Below are positions 23,801 to 36,076 of a DNA stretch of 64,000 nucleotides, piece after piece. Source of the DNA: Membranipora membranacea (taxonomy: Eukaryota; Bryozoa; Gymnolaemata; Cheilostomatida; Membraniporidae). The position numbers and the translations under genes are program-made. The DNA lies in NCBI GenBank assembly GCA_914767715.1, contig OU612070.1, positions 18,774,025-18,838,024 of the forward strand, written 5' to 3'. Every line of letters starts with the position of its first letter. The stretch's first letter is position 1. The notes beneath the pieces were generated by a model. It ran no database searches. It was not told the DNA's origin and saw only the letters and a list, made by a program, of their open reading frames with translations.

Positions 23801-26511
23801 AAAATTATATATTACAAAATATGAGTTGTTTGACGGCATGAAATGAATAAAAATAGAGCAGCATAACAGTTCACTGACAATGATGAAAGAACCTTCTCGT
23901 AACTGGTTAGGACATGTTAACTCATGTCCCAGTCAAGCCCAGGATGATATATAAAGTTTTCAATCTGAGTTGGTGACTGTTGCTGCGTTCTCAGAACGCG
24001 CCTGTCGCCGTATCACCTAACGGCCTGTGATGAACCGAGCTAAAGATAGGATGCTCCGGCCCTACTTACTGAATTCATGAGCGGCAACCACTTCATGTAG
24101 TTCAGAATCAACTGTGTGAAGTGATTGTTGCTTGTAAATTTTGTATGTTTAAGCTGGATGCGTCCAATGATTAAAAGCTGGCTGTGCATTTGATGTACAG
24201 CGAATTTCTGAGGCTAGCAGTGGTGATACGGCAGAGTGACAGGCTTGGGTGTGTTTACATCTGACAACAAGTTTGATGGCTTGTTGATTTCTTTTACTGA
24301 ATTTAGGCTCGGTGCCATTTTTCGATGTTTTAGTTCTCACGTACACTGGTATCTACAGCTAGTCTGAGTTTGCTACCTCTGAGTAATATGCCTACCTACT
24401 GGAACTATGACCAGGCTATGTCACTGTACCCTTTACCTAACCTAGTTGTGACTGCTGACTCATACTTCCCTTTTACTGAGCAGTACGCTGGCTGTACTGT
24501 CGTCAATCCGGTAAGAAAATATTCTAGTTATCAGATGATAATTAAACTCTTTATTTTGGGCAGAGGATATCATCCTGGTTGAATGTTTTACATAATGTGC
24601 CTAAGGAATTATCACTTTGGTCCCATGCTTCGAATTGGTGGTTCACTCCAATTTCGATTTATGAATTCTAACCATTCCCATTTGGAATAATAATAATAAT
24701 AATAATAATAATTCGCGTCCAAAAAGTCATTCGTCGGAATTTGACTTTAATGCCGTTTCCATGGGGCGATTACTCCCGAAATCCTTACGAAATCGCAACA
24801 TGGGATCAAATGCTTGCGAATGATGAGGTAGAAGCCTCTTTGATTATTTATTATGCTAGTAATGAAAACAAACTCTTGATTACAATTCTGAAAAGGTCCA
24901 TACGCCTTTGATAAAGTCTAATCAAATTCGCCCGCGTCTTAATGTGAAGCGGCTCAAAGGGGGCAACTCCAAATACAGGCAAATTGGATTATACTCGATC
25001 TACGCACGCATATAGCTTGGCAACTTCAATGCGGGTGGTCCACATCATTGGTATCAATATATAGCTTGGAAATTTTAATGCACAAGTGCTGGCCATTAGT
25101 GTCACACAAAGCTCAGAGATTAAAATATGGGTGGTCAAACGACACAAGTGTTAGCAATCCATAGTGGGTGGTCCTTTGCTACTAGTGTCGTTCCATATAT
25201 TATTATCTCTACCATGCTACATTAATGATGGTTTATACACGGCTATGCAGATTGTAAACAACTTGATTTAGAAAGCTGGCATTAGGATATTGTGCTGATA
25301 TTATACAAATACCATATACCATAATAGCTATTTCAGCATAATGTTGCGTCAATGAATTTAGCTGCATTATTAGATGACTTGTTGGAGTTTTCCGATCATG
25401 GCATAGACATTTCAACCAGTATCCCTATCAAATCTCAATCTATATTTGCACATATTATAAATTTGAATTTATATAATTAACTTAATGTGTATGTATATAG
25501 ATACAATCACTCACCAATTTTGTTCTCTCTACTATGGGGAAATAGCTCCAAAATTCATCCTGAGTCGAAGATGTTACAAAATTATTCTGAGAATAAACAA
25601 TTTTCCCAGGGTGGAATAAATGTGGAGCTATATAACATGATTCTCTCTGATTATGGAAACAATGCTGAACAATAGAAAAGGATTTTTTGTTTTGTCTGAT
25701 AAATCATAATAAGACAAAAGTTCATGTAGCAATTGACTCCTGTGTGATTATTTTTACATTTCAAAGCTCAGAATAATTATCCAGGTCCTGAAAAGTAAAA
25801 AGTACAAATGGCAGTACAAAAGTACAAGAAATCACACGACATATGTCATAGCAGATTTTGGTCACATGGCTATTGTTTAAAAGTCCTTTATTTAGATTTC
25901 TATTGTGGGAAAAGAAAGTGCTTCTGCAGTCGAAACCGGCAAAAAATTACAATAATATAGTTTATTTCCTCTTGACTTAGATATTTTATGGAAATGGATT
26001 AATTATAGAGAGGTTCAATTTTTATGAAACCCAAATTGTAGGAGGCCAACAATACAAATAAAAATTGCCAGTAACAACATATTCACTGGGAATTGAGATA
26101 CGATAAATCTAAATTATTTCTTTTAGTCCAATCTAGTTCTAGTTCATAATGAAACAACTTTAAAAGAAAAGTGATTATTTCTTTATAGGTAGGAAGTCCA
26201 TGATTATTGGGCCATTTCAACAAATTTTATTCTTGGCATGTTACATTGTCTTTGGTCAAGTACTTTTTGGGAGCAACAGTTATTGATAGCCAGTGCCTGT
26301 CACGCTGTCCATCACTTCCTGCAATCACAAGTCTCCACAGCCAGGGCACCTGTTTCCTACCAATCTTGTGCCGCGGTTCTTTATGCATGTATGTTTATGC
26401 TTGTTTCAGAGCTCTTTTCCTGGCCACAAGTTCTCCTTCAAAGTTTACTATCCAGCTAGCAACGAGATTGAGGACAGTGTGGTCACCGATGATATGCTGC
26501 TAAACAGCTGA
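17877..26511 (+). CDS. POLE2: DNA polymerase epsilon subunit 2 (B subunit), copy A
   Basis: Exons: 17877-17950, 18679-18779, 19153-19306, 19642-19792, 20488-20571, 21080-21258, 21898-22003, 22417-22573, 22973-23133, 23379-23516, 24334-24510, 26410-26511; 1584 nt, 527 residues, the same length as I recall for human POLE2. POLE2 is the non-catalytic B subunit of the leading-strand replicative polymerase. The N-terminal helical domain is residues 1 to about 75. An OB-fold follows (TWYLEDLNGAVQLDLS near 190). The inactive calcineurin-like phosphoesterase domain includes FVFVPAMGDPG and TNPCRIQYC (397-405), and the C-terminus has HKFSFKVYYP. All splice sites are GT..AG. The start ATG is preceded in frame by a TGA. 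Intron 11 (1.9 kb) holds an (AAT)n microsatellite at about 24686-24712. No break seen. Confidence 0.95.
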
Positions 26512-29428
26512 AAACTCTCGTAGATATGAATGGATTATCAACTCTGTAGATATGCAGAAAGACGCAATGTTTTGGAGAGAAGGTGTTCTATATTACATTT
26601 TGTGGTCACAAAATACTCGGCGAGAAGCAACTCCCAATAGGGGTCCATGATTATTTTTTTCTTTGATAACTCGAACGCTTTGAGTTTTCTTCTGTTCTAT
26701 TTATGGGTCAGGTCTTTTTTATTTGACCGATATTGAAAGACCAACCTTCATTGCATGAACATGAAAGGAGCAAATGTTAGAATTTTATAGCCTTTTTTGT
26801 CACCCTGCTCAAGGCCACCTTTTGTTTTGTGACCCTGTTGTGTAAATTCTCAATGGAAAATTTCTTACAACTGATTATGTATTACATGATCACTAATGAC
26901 CCACTTGAGAATTTTGAAAATCTGCCAGAATCTGTCTTTTGGTGTCAAATTAGAGGTCATCAAAACTATTATGTAGCATATTTTTCTTGAAGGACACAAT
27001 TTCTGGCCTCATATAAACAATAGTGACAATATAAGTGAGAAAGCAGAAGAAATCATTTCCTAGTAATTGTGTTCACAAAGGGTGTTAACAGGCTTTGTGC
27101 CAAATTGAACTTTTTCTTACATTTATTTAGCAGGGATTTTAAATATTTTATGGCAGGATTTTCTTTACTCCACCTTAAATTACACAATTCATATCCTGTT
27201 GTTGAGTTTCCCTTATTTGGCCTCGACCTCGGGTTCCACGCCCACTGGCAATAAAATACAGATTTTCAGGAAAAATGAAAATCGAAAAAACATGTTGTGT
27301 TTTTAAAAGATTTCTTTTCGATTGCAGCGCCAAAATTAGCGCTTCTAAGAAACGCATGATTCTAAAGTACTAGGTCATCCAAAGGTAAACTTTGTCAAAA
27401 TAAACACAATCTTATACTTGGAAATTTGCAGGTTTTATGTGATTAGCGTTAGGAGTAGGATTACACCTAACGGGTAGAGAATTCGAATTCTAAAATATAT
27501 CATTTTGACTGCACAAAATTCATCAATGCTACATAGCATGACACATTTCCCGAAATGGGCGAGTTGCATTTAGTTTGAAAAGGTTTCAACCTTTATACTC
27601 TCATATCAATTTTAATCTATTTCTGTATGACAACAATTTTCTGTGAATAACTGGGAATTTATAAAAAATTATCTTTAGCTGGTAAGCTATCTGTCAAAGG
27701 GTACAATGTCAAAAATATCGCTCCACGTGATAGGCGAAGAAATGGGCATGTCACAACTTACTTTTTATTCAGCATGGTAGCCATAACATTTTAGAAAATG
27801 GCAAGAACACAAAAGACATCAACATTAAATCCTGCTGCCAAACCACAATGCAAAGATTTATCTAGATCATATTGTATTCTTACATAATGATTTGCACGGC
27901 TTCAATCAATATTTTTTGCTTTTTACACCAGTTTTGACTAGAACATCGCATTCATACGCATACATGTTTCTAGCAAATTAGTTCTGTTTTCAATTTCCAC
28001 AATTGGAGCGCAAGTATGGATGTATATATTTATGAGCTCAATTTGATTGGAGAGTAAATGACTTTTGTTGAGAACACTACCACTAGGTAATGGGCATCTG
28101 TGATATGGTTGCTACGAGCATGCATCCTTGATTAAATTTCAGTACAGTATTGGAATTAACTTTGACTATTTCAATTATGGTATACTACCTGAGTGTAAAT
28201 GATGTTTTATATCAGAATATATAGTATGCTTTCTCCTTTTTGCCTGGATTTGAAGTTGCTTCCCCATTATCATATCGGCTTTCATTTATACAGCCAAGGG
28301 CAAAAATTGAGAGAACTTGATATAGCCTGTTGTCAATCTGTCTGTATCATGAGTCAATGGAAGTTGGTAGAGATAAGTCCCAGTTCTTCGCTTGTTTTTT
28401 GCCTATTTGTTTGGCTCCGTATCCATTTCGCAGAAGCAAAACGTTGTAACTCATTATCATTATTAAGTTTAGGGGCAAGGCAGCTGGTATCAGTCGAAGT
28501 CAATCAGCCAGAAAATTTATCAGCACAAAAGGGGTTAACTTTCCCATTTCTGGCTTTATTTTCACATCTTACGGGACGAATACGCAATAATGTGCTGCTC
28601 AAGCCTTTACACTAACTCTGTTTTTTTGTGAAAAACGCCCATATTTGTTTGCAATATCCGGTCCATCCTAGTTTTTGACTTATCTACTTTAATCCTTGTA
28701 ACACTGCCGTGCCATAGGCCCCGTAACCATAGCTGAGTCTCCACATGGGTACAGAAGTTATATAACAATATTATCTGCACACGTAACGCGCAAACAATGC
28801 TGCCACACTTTGTAGCAATCTGCTCAACTTAAATCAAAACACAGCTTATATTCATAACGAACCTGATGTTTTACATATTATGATCTTGGATTTATAGGGT
28901 ATAGATGGGTCTTGACATTTGAGCACACGAAGAGCACTTAAATGAGTCTTAAACAGTCATCATCTTGAGGCTAATTGGCAGCGTAAACGGCATGTTATGA
29001 ATATGATTCGTCGTAAATCTACCATCAACCTTATTATTTTTGTTTTCCTTTTTTTCATTGTGTCGGCTAGCTGTGATTTTAACTAAGTTCAGCAGGAAAT
29101 AACACCCTATAACATCTGCTAGTTGTGTCAGAGTTTTAGTTTTTGCGGATTTTTGTCTCCAGCTTTTGTTAGAGGTAAGTTTTTTTGTTACGATCAACAC
29201 TCTCCTCTCATACTGGGTTGAAGGGTGAATGTACTTTTTTATCCCACCTCGATTTGATATAAATCACAAAATTCTTTCTGGAGTTTGCCCTTTATTGATT
29301 GCCAGCCAAGTCTTTCTTTCAGCTTGACAACTGCTGATATTTTAGGAGCATAATTATTATCCAATCTCAATTTCCCCCAGGTCCTTTTTTGCATTGCCAA
29401 CCACAAATTATGTTCATTTGATATTTTG
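26512..29428. other. Intergenic / POLE2 3' region
   Basis: The first about 90 bp after the stop are nearly identical to the second copy (3' UTR). AATAAA near 27250 is a possible but unsupported poly(A) signal. A 138-codon open frame at 28199-28615 has no coding signature I recognise. Nothing else could be supported. Confidence 0.4.
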
Positions 29429-29827
29429 ATGAAGATGCTAACAAAAACAGAAGGCAGCAGTGTAGATCAAAATTTGCCTATCAATGGAAATGACATCCAA
29501 ACATCACCAAGTAAACGGGCTTTCAATTGAAGATCTGTTTTGCAAACATGACATTTCGTCGTATTGATTCTGTTTTTCTTTTCGGTAATAAAGAGCTTTG
29601 GTGAACTTCCTATTATTACACATCAGTTATTTTTGCTCAGCAGGCAAGCAGCGGACACTTACAGGTCAAGAAAAAGAACAGCAGGAAAGGTAAGTAGATC
29701 ATAGTTGACAGGTTTTTACCTGTGACACTTTATTGGTTTGATTTTCAGAGGATTAATGCTCTTCTTTTTTAGCAGCTATCAAAGTCAGAACCCTACAAAA
29801 GTTTATGTACCAGGCAGCGCATTTTGA
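29429..29827 (+). CDS. Candidate three-exon microprotein (59 residues)
   Basis: Exons 29429-29510, 29644-29689 and 29776-29827 join in phase (1, then 2) to a 59-codon frame ending in TGA. The middle is hydrophilic (KQRTLTGQEKEQQER) and the end is NPTKVYVPGSAF. Both downstream acceptors are tandem (CAGCAG and TAGCAG), so isoforms differing by one residue are possible. Exon 1 stays open upstream to a good acceptor at about 29380 (CCCCCAG), so the protein may be longer at its N-terminus. I do not recognise the family; the tail vaguely resembles a PABP-binding PAM2 motif but is one residue short and lacks the key leucine. It could be chance. Confidence 0.35.
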
Positions 29828-32800
29828 CAGGCATCTACCCGGTTGCATAAATGAGGAAAGTTTGTTACAAAGTTATCACATGTTATAATTATTTCAGTTT
29901 TCCTATTACCAACTTCCCTTATAACTTCATGTAAAACCCTACTGTCATTCGTCATTTCGGTATCCTAAAAATTGTTTTCACCCGGATTTTGATATCATAC
30001 AAGTTCAGGGTTACATAAAAATCCCACCCCTCACTGATTTCAAGCTAACTCAGATCCTATTTTTGTTTTGTAACATTTTTAATGGCATCAGCAGCAAATG
30101 TACGACAGCTGAGTTTTTTGCTCCACTTCCTGTTGAAAGCTGATACTCCAGTACTGTGGTTAATTTCAGCTGACTTTATCTCAGCTTGGTATTCATAATT
30201 TATGTGTTTATCCTCACTTCATTCGCTGTCACCTCAACGCATTTAGGTGCTAATCTAATGAGCCACAGTGGAATATAATACCCCTCCTTGACAAAGTGTG
30301 ACAAGCCTGCGATGTTACTGTATCTGCTGCGCTAACTGTTAGTATGTTTGTACAGTGTGTAGGGCACAAGACCTCATCAATTGCCACGTGCCACTTGATA
30401 GAGCAATTCAACTCTTGATAACAAAACCCTTATCCATGGCTTTATCCGTATCAAGTATCATTTGGATTATTACCTACATTTGTGTTGGGTTCCCCATAGC
30501 ACCATTCTATTCATATAAATGCAGCTAGCCTTTAATTTTGTAGAACCAGAATGTGAGAATTTGATTTTATGCCATTAATTTTTCTGTCATCTATCCGCCA
30601 CGTGTTTGGTTACTGTATCTTTGACAAAATCGCAATAGTAGGCAGATGTCCATTTCTTGCTAGCTAACAAAAATTTTATTCCTTTCAAGATAGCTGTATA
30701 TTCAACAACATGAGGCATATGTCTCACATCAAAGCAAAGAATTTTACTTGTCTTTCAAAATATCAAACTTTTCAAAATAAATGCTGCCTTTGACAGATTT
30801 TTCGCTTACCTAGGGGAAACCTTGAAAGGTGTGCCCTCATTGTATCGATACTAGAGATTTGACTGCAGTGAGTGAATAGTGGACTTATAGGTATGAAGTA
30901 TCAACCCTAATCAGAATATAAGGTAGCCAGTCAGTACATATCATCTCAAGATGGTCCCGTATCTCCCTCCTCTCCAGTAATCATTTCAGTTATTGAGAAT
31001 TTAACTGCTAGTTGAAGGGGTTACCTACACATAGTAATATGGCGATAAGACTGTGTATGGTAATCTTTGGTGAGAATCAAGATATTAGCCCCTAAACTTG
31101 TAAATAAACTATGCCAAATTCGGGATTTGTAAAGATTCAAAGAATTCAAACATTTTTTGACATTTATTTTGCTTTGATTTGTTAATTTTTGAAGTCCCCA
31201 AACAATCAATTCCACATAGGTCTCACTCTCTTTTTAACATCATACACTTCTATATTTCATTTTGCTACCTCTAAACACGGAGTTATCAATAATGAGATGG
31301 TATGCCCAGCTGACTATACGAGGTATAATTAAGACTCGGAGGAGGTAACTCTACCTGAAAAGAGACGTCTTTTGTTGGTATTCAGCATAGCGATATAGTT
31401 TGGGACCCAAACCTCCTGGATATGCTGAGCTCCATAGTAACATCGTCTTCCCTTCCACCCCCTATTTATGGTCACAACTCTTAAACTTGAGCTGTGTTGT
31501 TTATGTTGTTTGTACTGCAGTTCCACTTTTTCCCATTTGATTCACTGCGTAAGAAGACTTGGAGGAACTTTGAAAACAACTTGATATGAAACCTCAGTTC
31601 AACCTGCAACTTTTCAACACTGGCTGCACCAGAATTCAGTTCTCACCGTAATCTGCATGTCGTACTTATCTTCTCTTTGGTTGAGCTGTCAAAACAGGTA
31701 TGACACAGCTCATCAAAAGAGCACCTTGTGACACCTTCGCCACAAATAGATTTGATTTCAATAAACACAACTCCTTGTCTCCTAAGTGTGGGAAAGTGGA
31801 AACGGGAAACATGTCACTTTTTAAAACTGTTGATGGGACTTTCAAAACAAGCACCAAAGTCACTGCAACATGGGGTTGAGAACTGGCAAAAGTTTCTAGG
31901 ATCTGATTAAGGAGTTTTTTTATTTTTTGTTTCATCCACATTGTCACCCTAACATGATGTGGTGAGGTCATAGAAATGTGATGACACAAAGATTGTAAAC
32001 ATATTGTTGAGCCCCAGACAAGTTGGGACCCTCTCTAAAAGTGTCGATTAGCAGAGGTATATTAGTGATTGCCCTGCAGGTACTTGAATTCCCAAAGCTT
32101 GGTCAGAAACGGTCCTAAAAAATTGGAAATTGCTCCGTTCCTGGCTTCCTAGAAATCTACCTTGTATTGACATTGCTGGCCGCATCCGATGACCCCTTCC
32201 TATGACTTAGCCAAGCTGCCAGCTTGAGGGCACTAGCAAACAGCACCGATGGGGGGGGGGAACGTAACAAATCCCAATTGGAGATGTTGGAGCCCTCAAA
32301 TTACCTAGCTCCTTACCTAGCCATGGTGCCATAACCTCTAGGGCCCAGAGGACTTTTCTCCCCCTCATAGTTTCAGGTTACTTCTAGCAAGCATCCAATT
32401 AATTGTGTTATCCTATGGAAAGAGCTTTCAATTTTTCCGAAATCAAAATTTTAACGAGCTGCCCTTAAATTAAAATTAAAGGTCTGTAAGATGTGCACAA
32501 ACTAAGGACCCTAGCAATACCAACAAGACTATATTTGTCATCGAAAGAGTGATGTCAAATAAATCTAAAGCAGGATTCATTCGAGTGTTCATGCTATGTT
32601 TGTTGCTGTTGCCTCATCAATGCAGCAGATTAGACATTTATAATCCACCCACCTAAATGCCTAATCCATACCAACTGCTCCTAAATTCTCAAAATCTCTC
32701 TGACACCCACCATGATACCAGATTTCAGTACACAACAAAGCAAGATGCAGTCATCATGTATTAGTCAGAAGCTAATCAAGCCTTTATATCATGAATTTTA

Positions 32801-35800
32801 TTGGTTTTATTCAGCCCTTATCCGTATATGATCTCTTTAATGCTGCTATCTCAAATGAACTTGTCCTATTGGGGTCTCAAGATAAAAACATAATTAAAAT
32901 GTATGTCATCCTTATAATCCGTTGTATTTGCCCTATCAAAGTACATCAATACCTCTATGCTCCAATAAATACCTCCCAACACCGCTATACAGCCAATCAT
33001 ACAGGGCACTGAGGATGACAATATTCTTGGGTAGATCTTCAGATATTGATGGTATTTTTATTTACATGTTTCCCTATACTATATCATGTGTATATAACAC
33101 AATATGTGTCATTGTTAATGTTCATTCTATGGCAACTTATCCGACATGCAACTCTAAGTTTGACATTGGTGAAACAACTGTTCGCGAACAATAGCAGCAC
33201 GATATTCGCTTATCTGTCATTGGTGATTGTGCGTCAGCCCTGAAAGACTTTTGCCCATCTTCTCTGAGAAAATTAGCGTGAATCATTTTGTTGAAAGCAG
33301 TCAACAAGGCGGGAACAACATCAGGTGATCGTCAGTAGATAAACTCGCTGGGCCTTCACTGAGATCTACGGATTTATCTAACTGCATTTCTGGTTACAGA
33401 TTTCTTGGATAAGTTGAAAAATTCTCTGGTTCGAGAGTAACATTCAAGTTTTGGAGTTAAGATTTTCAACTGGACCAGTCTATCAAGGTATGAATATTCT
33501 TTTACCTGTATCTTACAGTCATGTATATACGGTGTATGTTGCTATATTTTATCTCTGTCCTGACACATGGACTTACACATACTTTCCGCAATGTGGGTTG
33601 GCAACCTTCACATGCCCTCTTGGACTTGGAGGGCCATGTTTCGGGATTTTTGTATATTTTTTGGCGAAGTAGGTTGTTGTGGAACATGTACTCAGTGATG
33701 CTAAATATAAGACCGACGCCTTCTAGTTATGTGAAAGTCGAAAACAAACTGTTGCAGCCCTAGCGCTTCTGTAGCTTTCTCAAAATATTTATCATAACTG
33801 GTTAAATTGGCAGGTCTAACTTCACTTCATTTCTTGACTTTTATTCAGGCAAATTCTTCCCTCTAAAAATCATCTTTTTGAAGCAGCTGAGTTAAGGCCC
33901 AATTATTGCCTGAGGCTAGCCATGAAATTCAGCTTGTCTTTGGTTTTCAAGTGCTAACAAATTGAGTAAAACCCATTGTTGTACCATCACTAATAGCCTT
34001 GCTACACGCAGCTACAATAACACTAAGATAATAAAGTGCTTGTTAGTTTTAAAGAATAAATAATTAGTTATGTTATCTTTGCAAGAGATGACTAATTAGT
34101 TCATTTAAAACAAGAATAGCTGGTTATTTATCTAATACTGGTTGTCCTAAAGGGGGTAAGGAGGTCTAGCCCCTAACCACAACTTGATTTTTGTTATTTT
34201 GTGGTGACACATAAGTGTGCCGAGGCACTGGGTGGCTGATGCGACTAATTTTGTTGTAAACTGACACCTCTATCTTCCATTCAATGTGATGTTTTGCCGT
34301 GCATTCAAACATCTTTATATTTGTACTGAGAATGTCCCCAAATTCATTGCTAGTCGAAGCAACATAATGGTATACATTGTGGCAAGGCATTGGGTCCCAG
34401 CAAACTCGCTTACACTTGTCCATACCCCAGAAAAGTAGAGAGGAAAAGTGGGAAAGTTTGTCATTTTGCCAAGCCTTGAATTAGTGAAATTTAATGCTAG
34501 ATAACATTTTTGACCACTTAACATTAATGAACTCCCTCCCGAGCTAGTGAAAATCTGTGCAGCATTAAACAGAACTCTAGATGATATTTACACATTTACA
34601 CCTTCTGGGAAAAGTCTGAAGTTTGCTGTAACCAGGGAGGGTGGGAGGGTATATCACACCCTCCCACCTGTAACCTTCCTCTAAGAACTTTTGGCGGGGA
34701 TTCCTTGGTACAAGGGAGTCTCAGGCCACCTTTGATTAGATGACAGCTTGTTATACTGAAGGGTTTCTTCGTCCCAAATCTCTCAATTTATCTGGTTTAT
34801 CTTAAAACAGCTTGAGTTGACAAGCAGATAAAAAACTCATTCATCTCCAATAACACTTGAGCGTGATTGACTGCTGACTAATTCTCAGATCAAGGAATAT
34901 TTTTGGGCAAATCATGGCCGAGGTTATTATAAATTTACACATTGGCTAATTATTTTCCCTCTTGTCATTCAGCTTAAAAATTGAAGAATTGGCATGCACT
35001 CAGTTTTGTTGATTATTTTCTTATGCGACACACCAATGGTTGAGGCTATCAAAGACAGCTGTTACACACATACAAGTATGTATGATTTCATGCCCCTCTT
35101 GAAGTATTCACATACATCACACATAATCCACACGATGCATTTGTTAGCCCCGGACATGTGTATTTTATGGCCATATGGAATACTTAGTTTTATATTTGCC
35201 GCTCAACAGACTTATCCTATGTTTATTGAAGATTAATATGACCAATTAATGGTGATGATCTTTCAGGTGCTCAGCTATTTTTTGCTCAACACAATTCAAC
35301 ACTTATCCAAAGGCAGATTTCCTAAGTTATGTAATATGATTAAATTATGTAGCGACTTTCAACAGAGTAGTGTTTCAGCTGTCTCACTGTGGCATCTCAA
35401 GCATAGTTACATAGGCACAAATTTGGGTGTTTGGAAGGTGCCGCGCATCTTAGTTTTGTTTCCCAACCCCCTTGACCCGGGATCACTCCTTACAAATTCA
35501 GCTCCAACTTAAAACCACTTTACAATCACCAAATGTGATACTCAGCCAACAATTACTCTCACTTTCCTCAACAACTTCTTCACAGCATACTGTCAGCGCG
35601 GCTGTTTCCATTTAGAGCTCAAGCACCTCCAATCGGTCTCCTTCGACGCTATCTCCTACTACTGTTATTAGAAATGGTCTTTGGCAGTTCTGTATGGTAT
35701 TGAGTTCTTTCTTCACCAGAAACATACCAAACACAGCACACCACACACAGTACAGTGCTTGTCCGACTCTCCACAGGACGTGTCCATGCACCACAGGAGA

Positions 35801-36076
35801 TGTCTGAGCTTCTAACATACTTGATCCTTCCTCTTTCTTTCCAAACCAACCAAACAACATGTAGTTGATTTGTAATATGTATATGATGTGTTTTTTACCA
35901 TCGAAAGTTCATATAGTCTTATAGTACATATTCTTGTTCTGATGCAGCTACTTTTGGGCTAATTTCTCAAAGCACTCTTTCCTGGCACAAATGTACCAGC
36001 TAAGAAATGAAACACAGAAACCATTTCTTTCTTAGATGTTGTGGGAGAACTGAAATGACCTGATTTCTACGTAATC
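29828..36076. other. Long intergenic stretch, no gene supported
   Basis: About 6.2 kb with only short open frames on both strands (the longest about 107 codons, minus strand near 31666-31989), none with recognisable motifs or good splice sites in phase. It holds a perfect 11-bp hairpin GGTGGGAGGGT at 34640-34650 with its complement at 34658-34668, and a G10 run near 32250. The promoter of the MAM gene presumably lies at its right end. Confidence 0.4.

Noticed and set aside
28199-28615. 138-codon open frame as a gene
   Set aside because: No domain, no splice partners and random-looking composition.
31666-31989. 107-codon minus-strand frame
   Set aside because: No motif, no splice context and not repeated elsewhere in the window.
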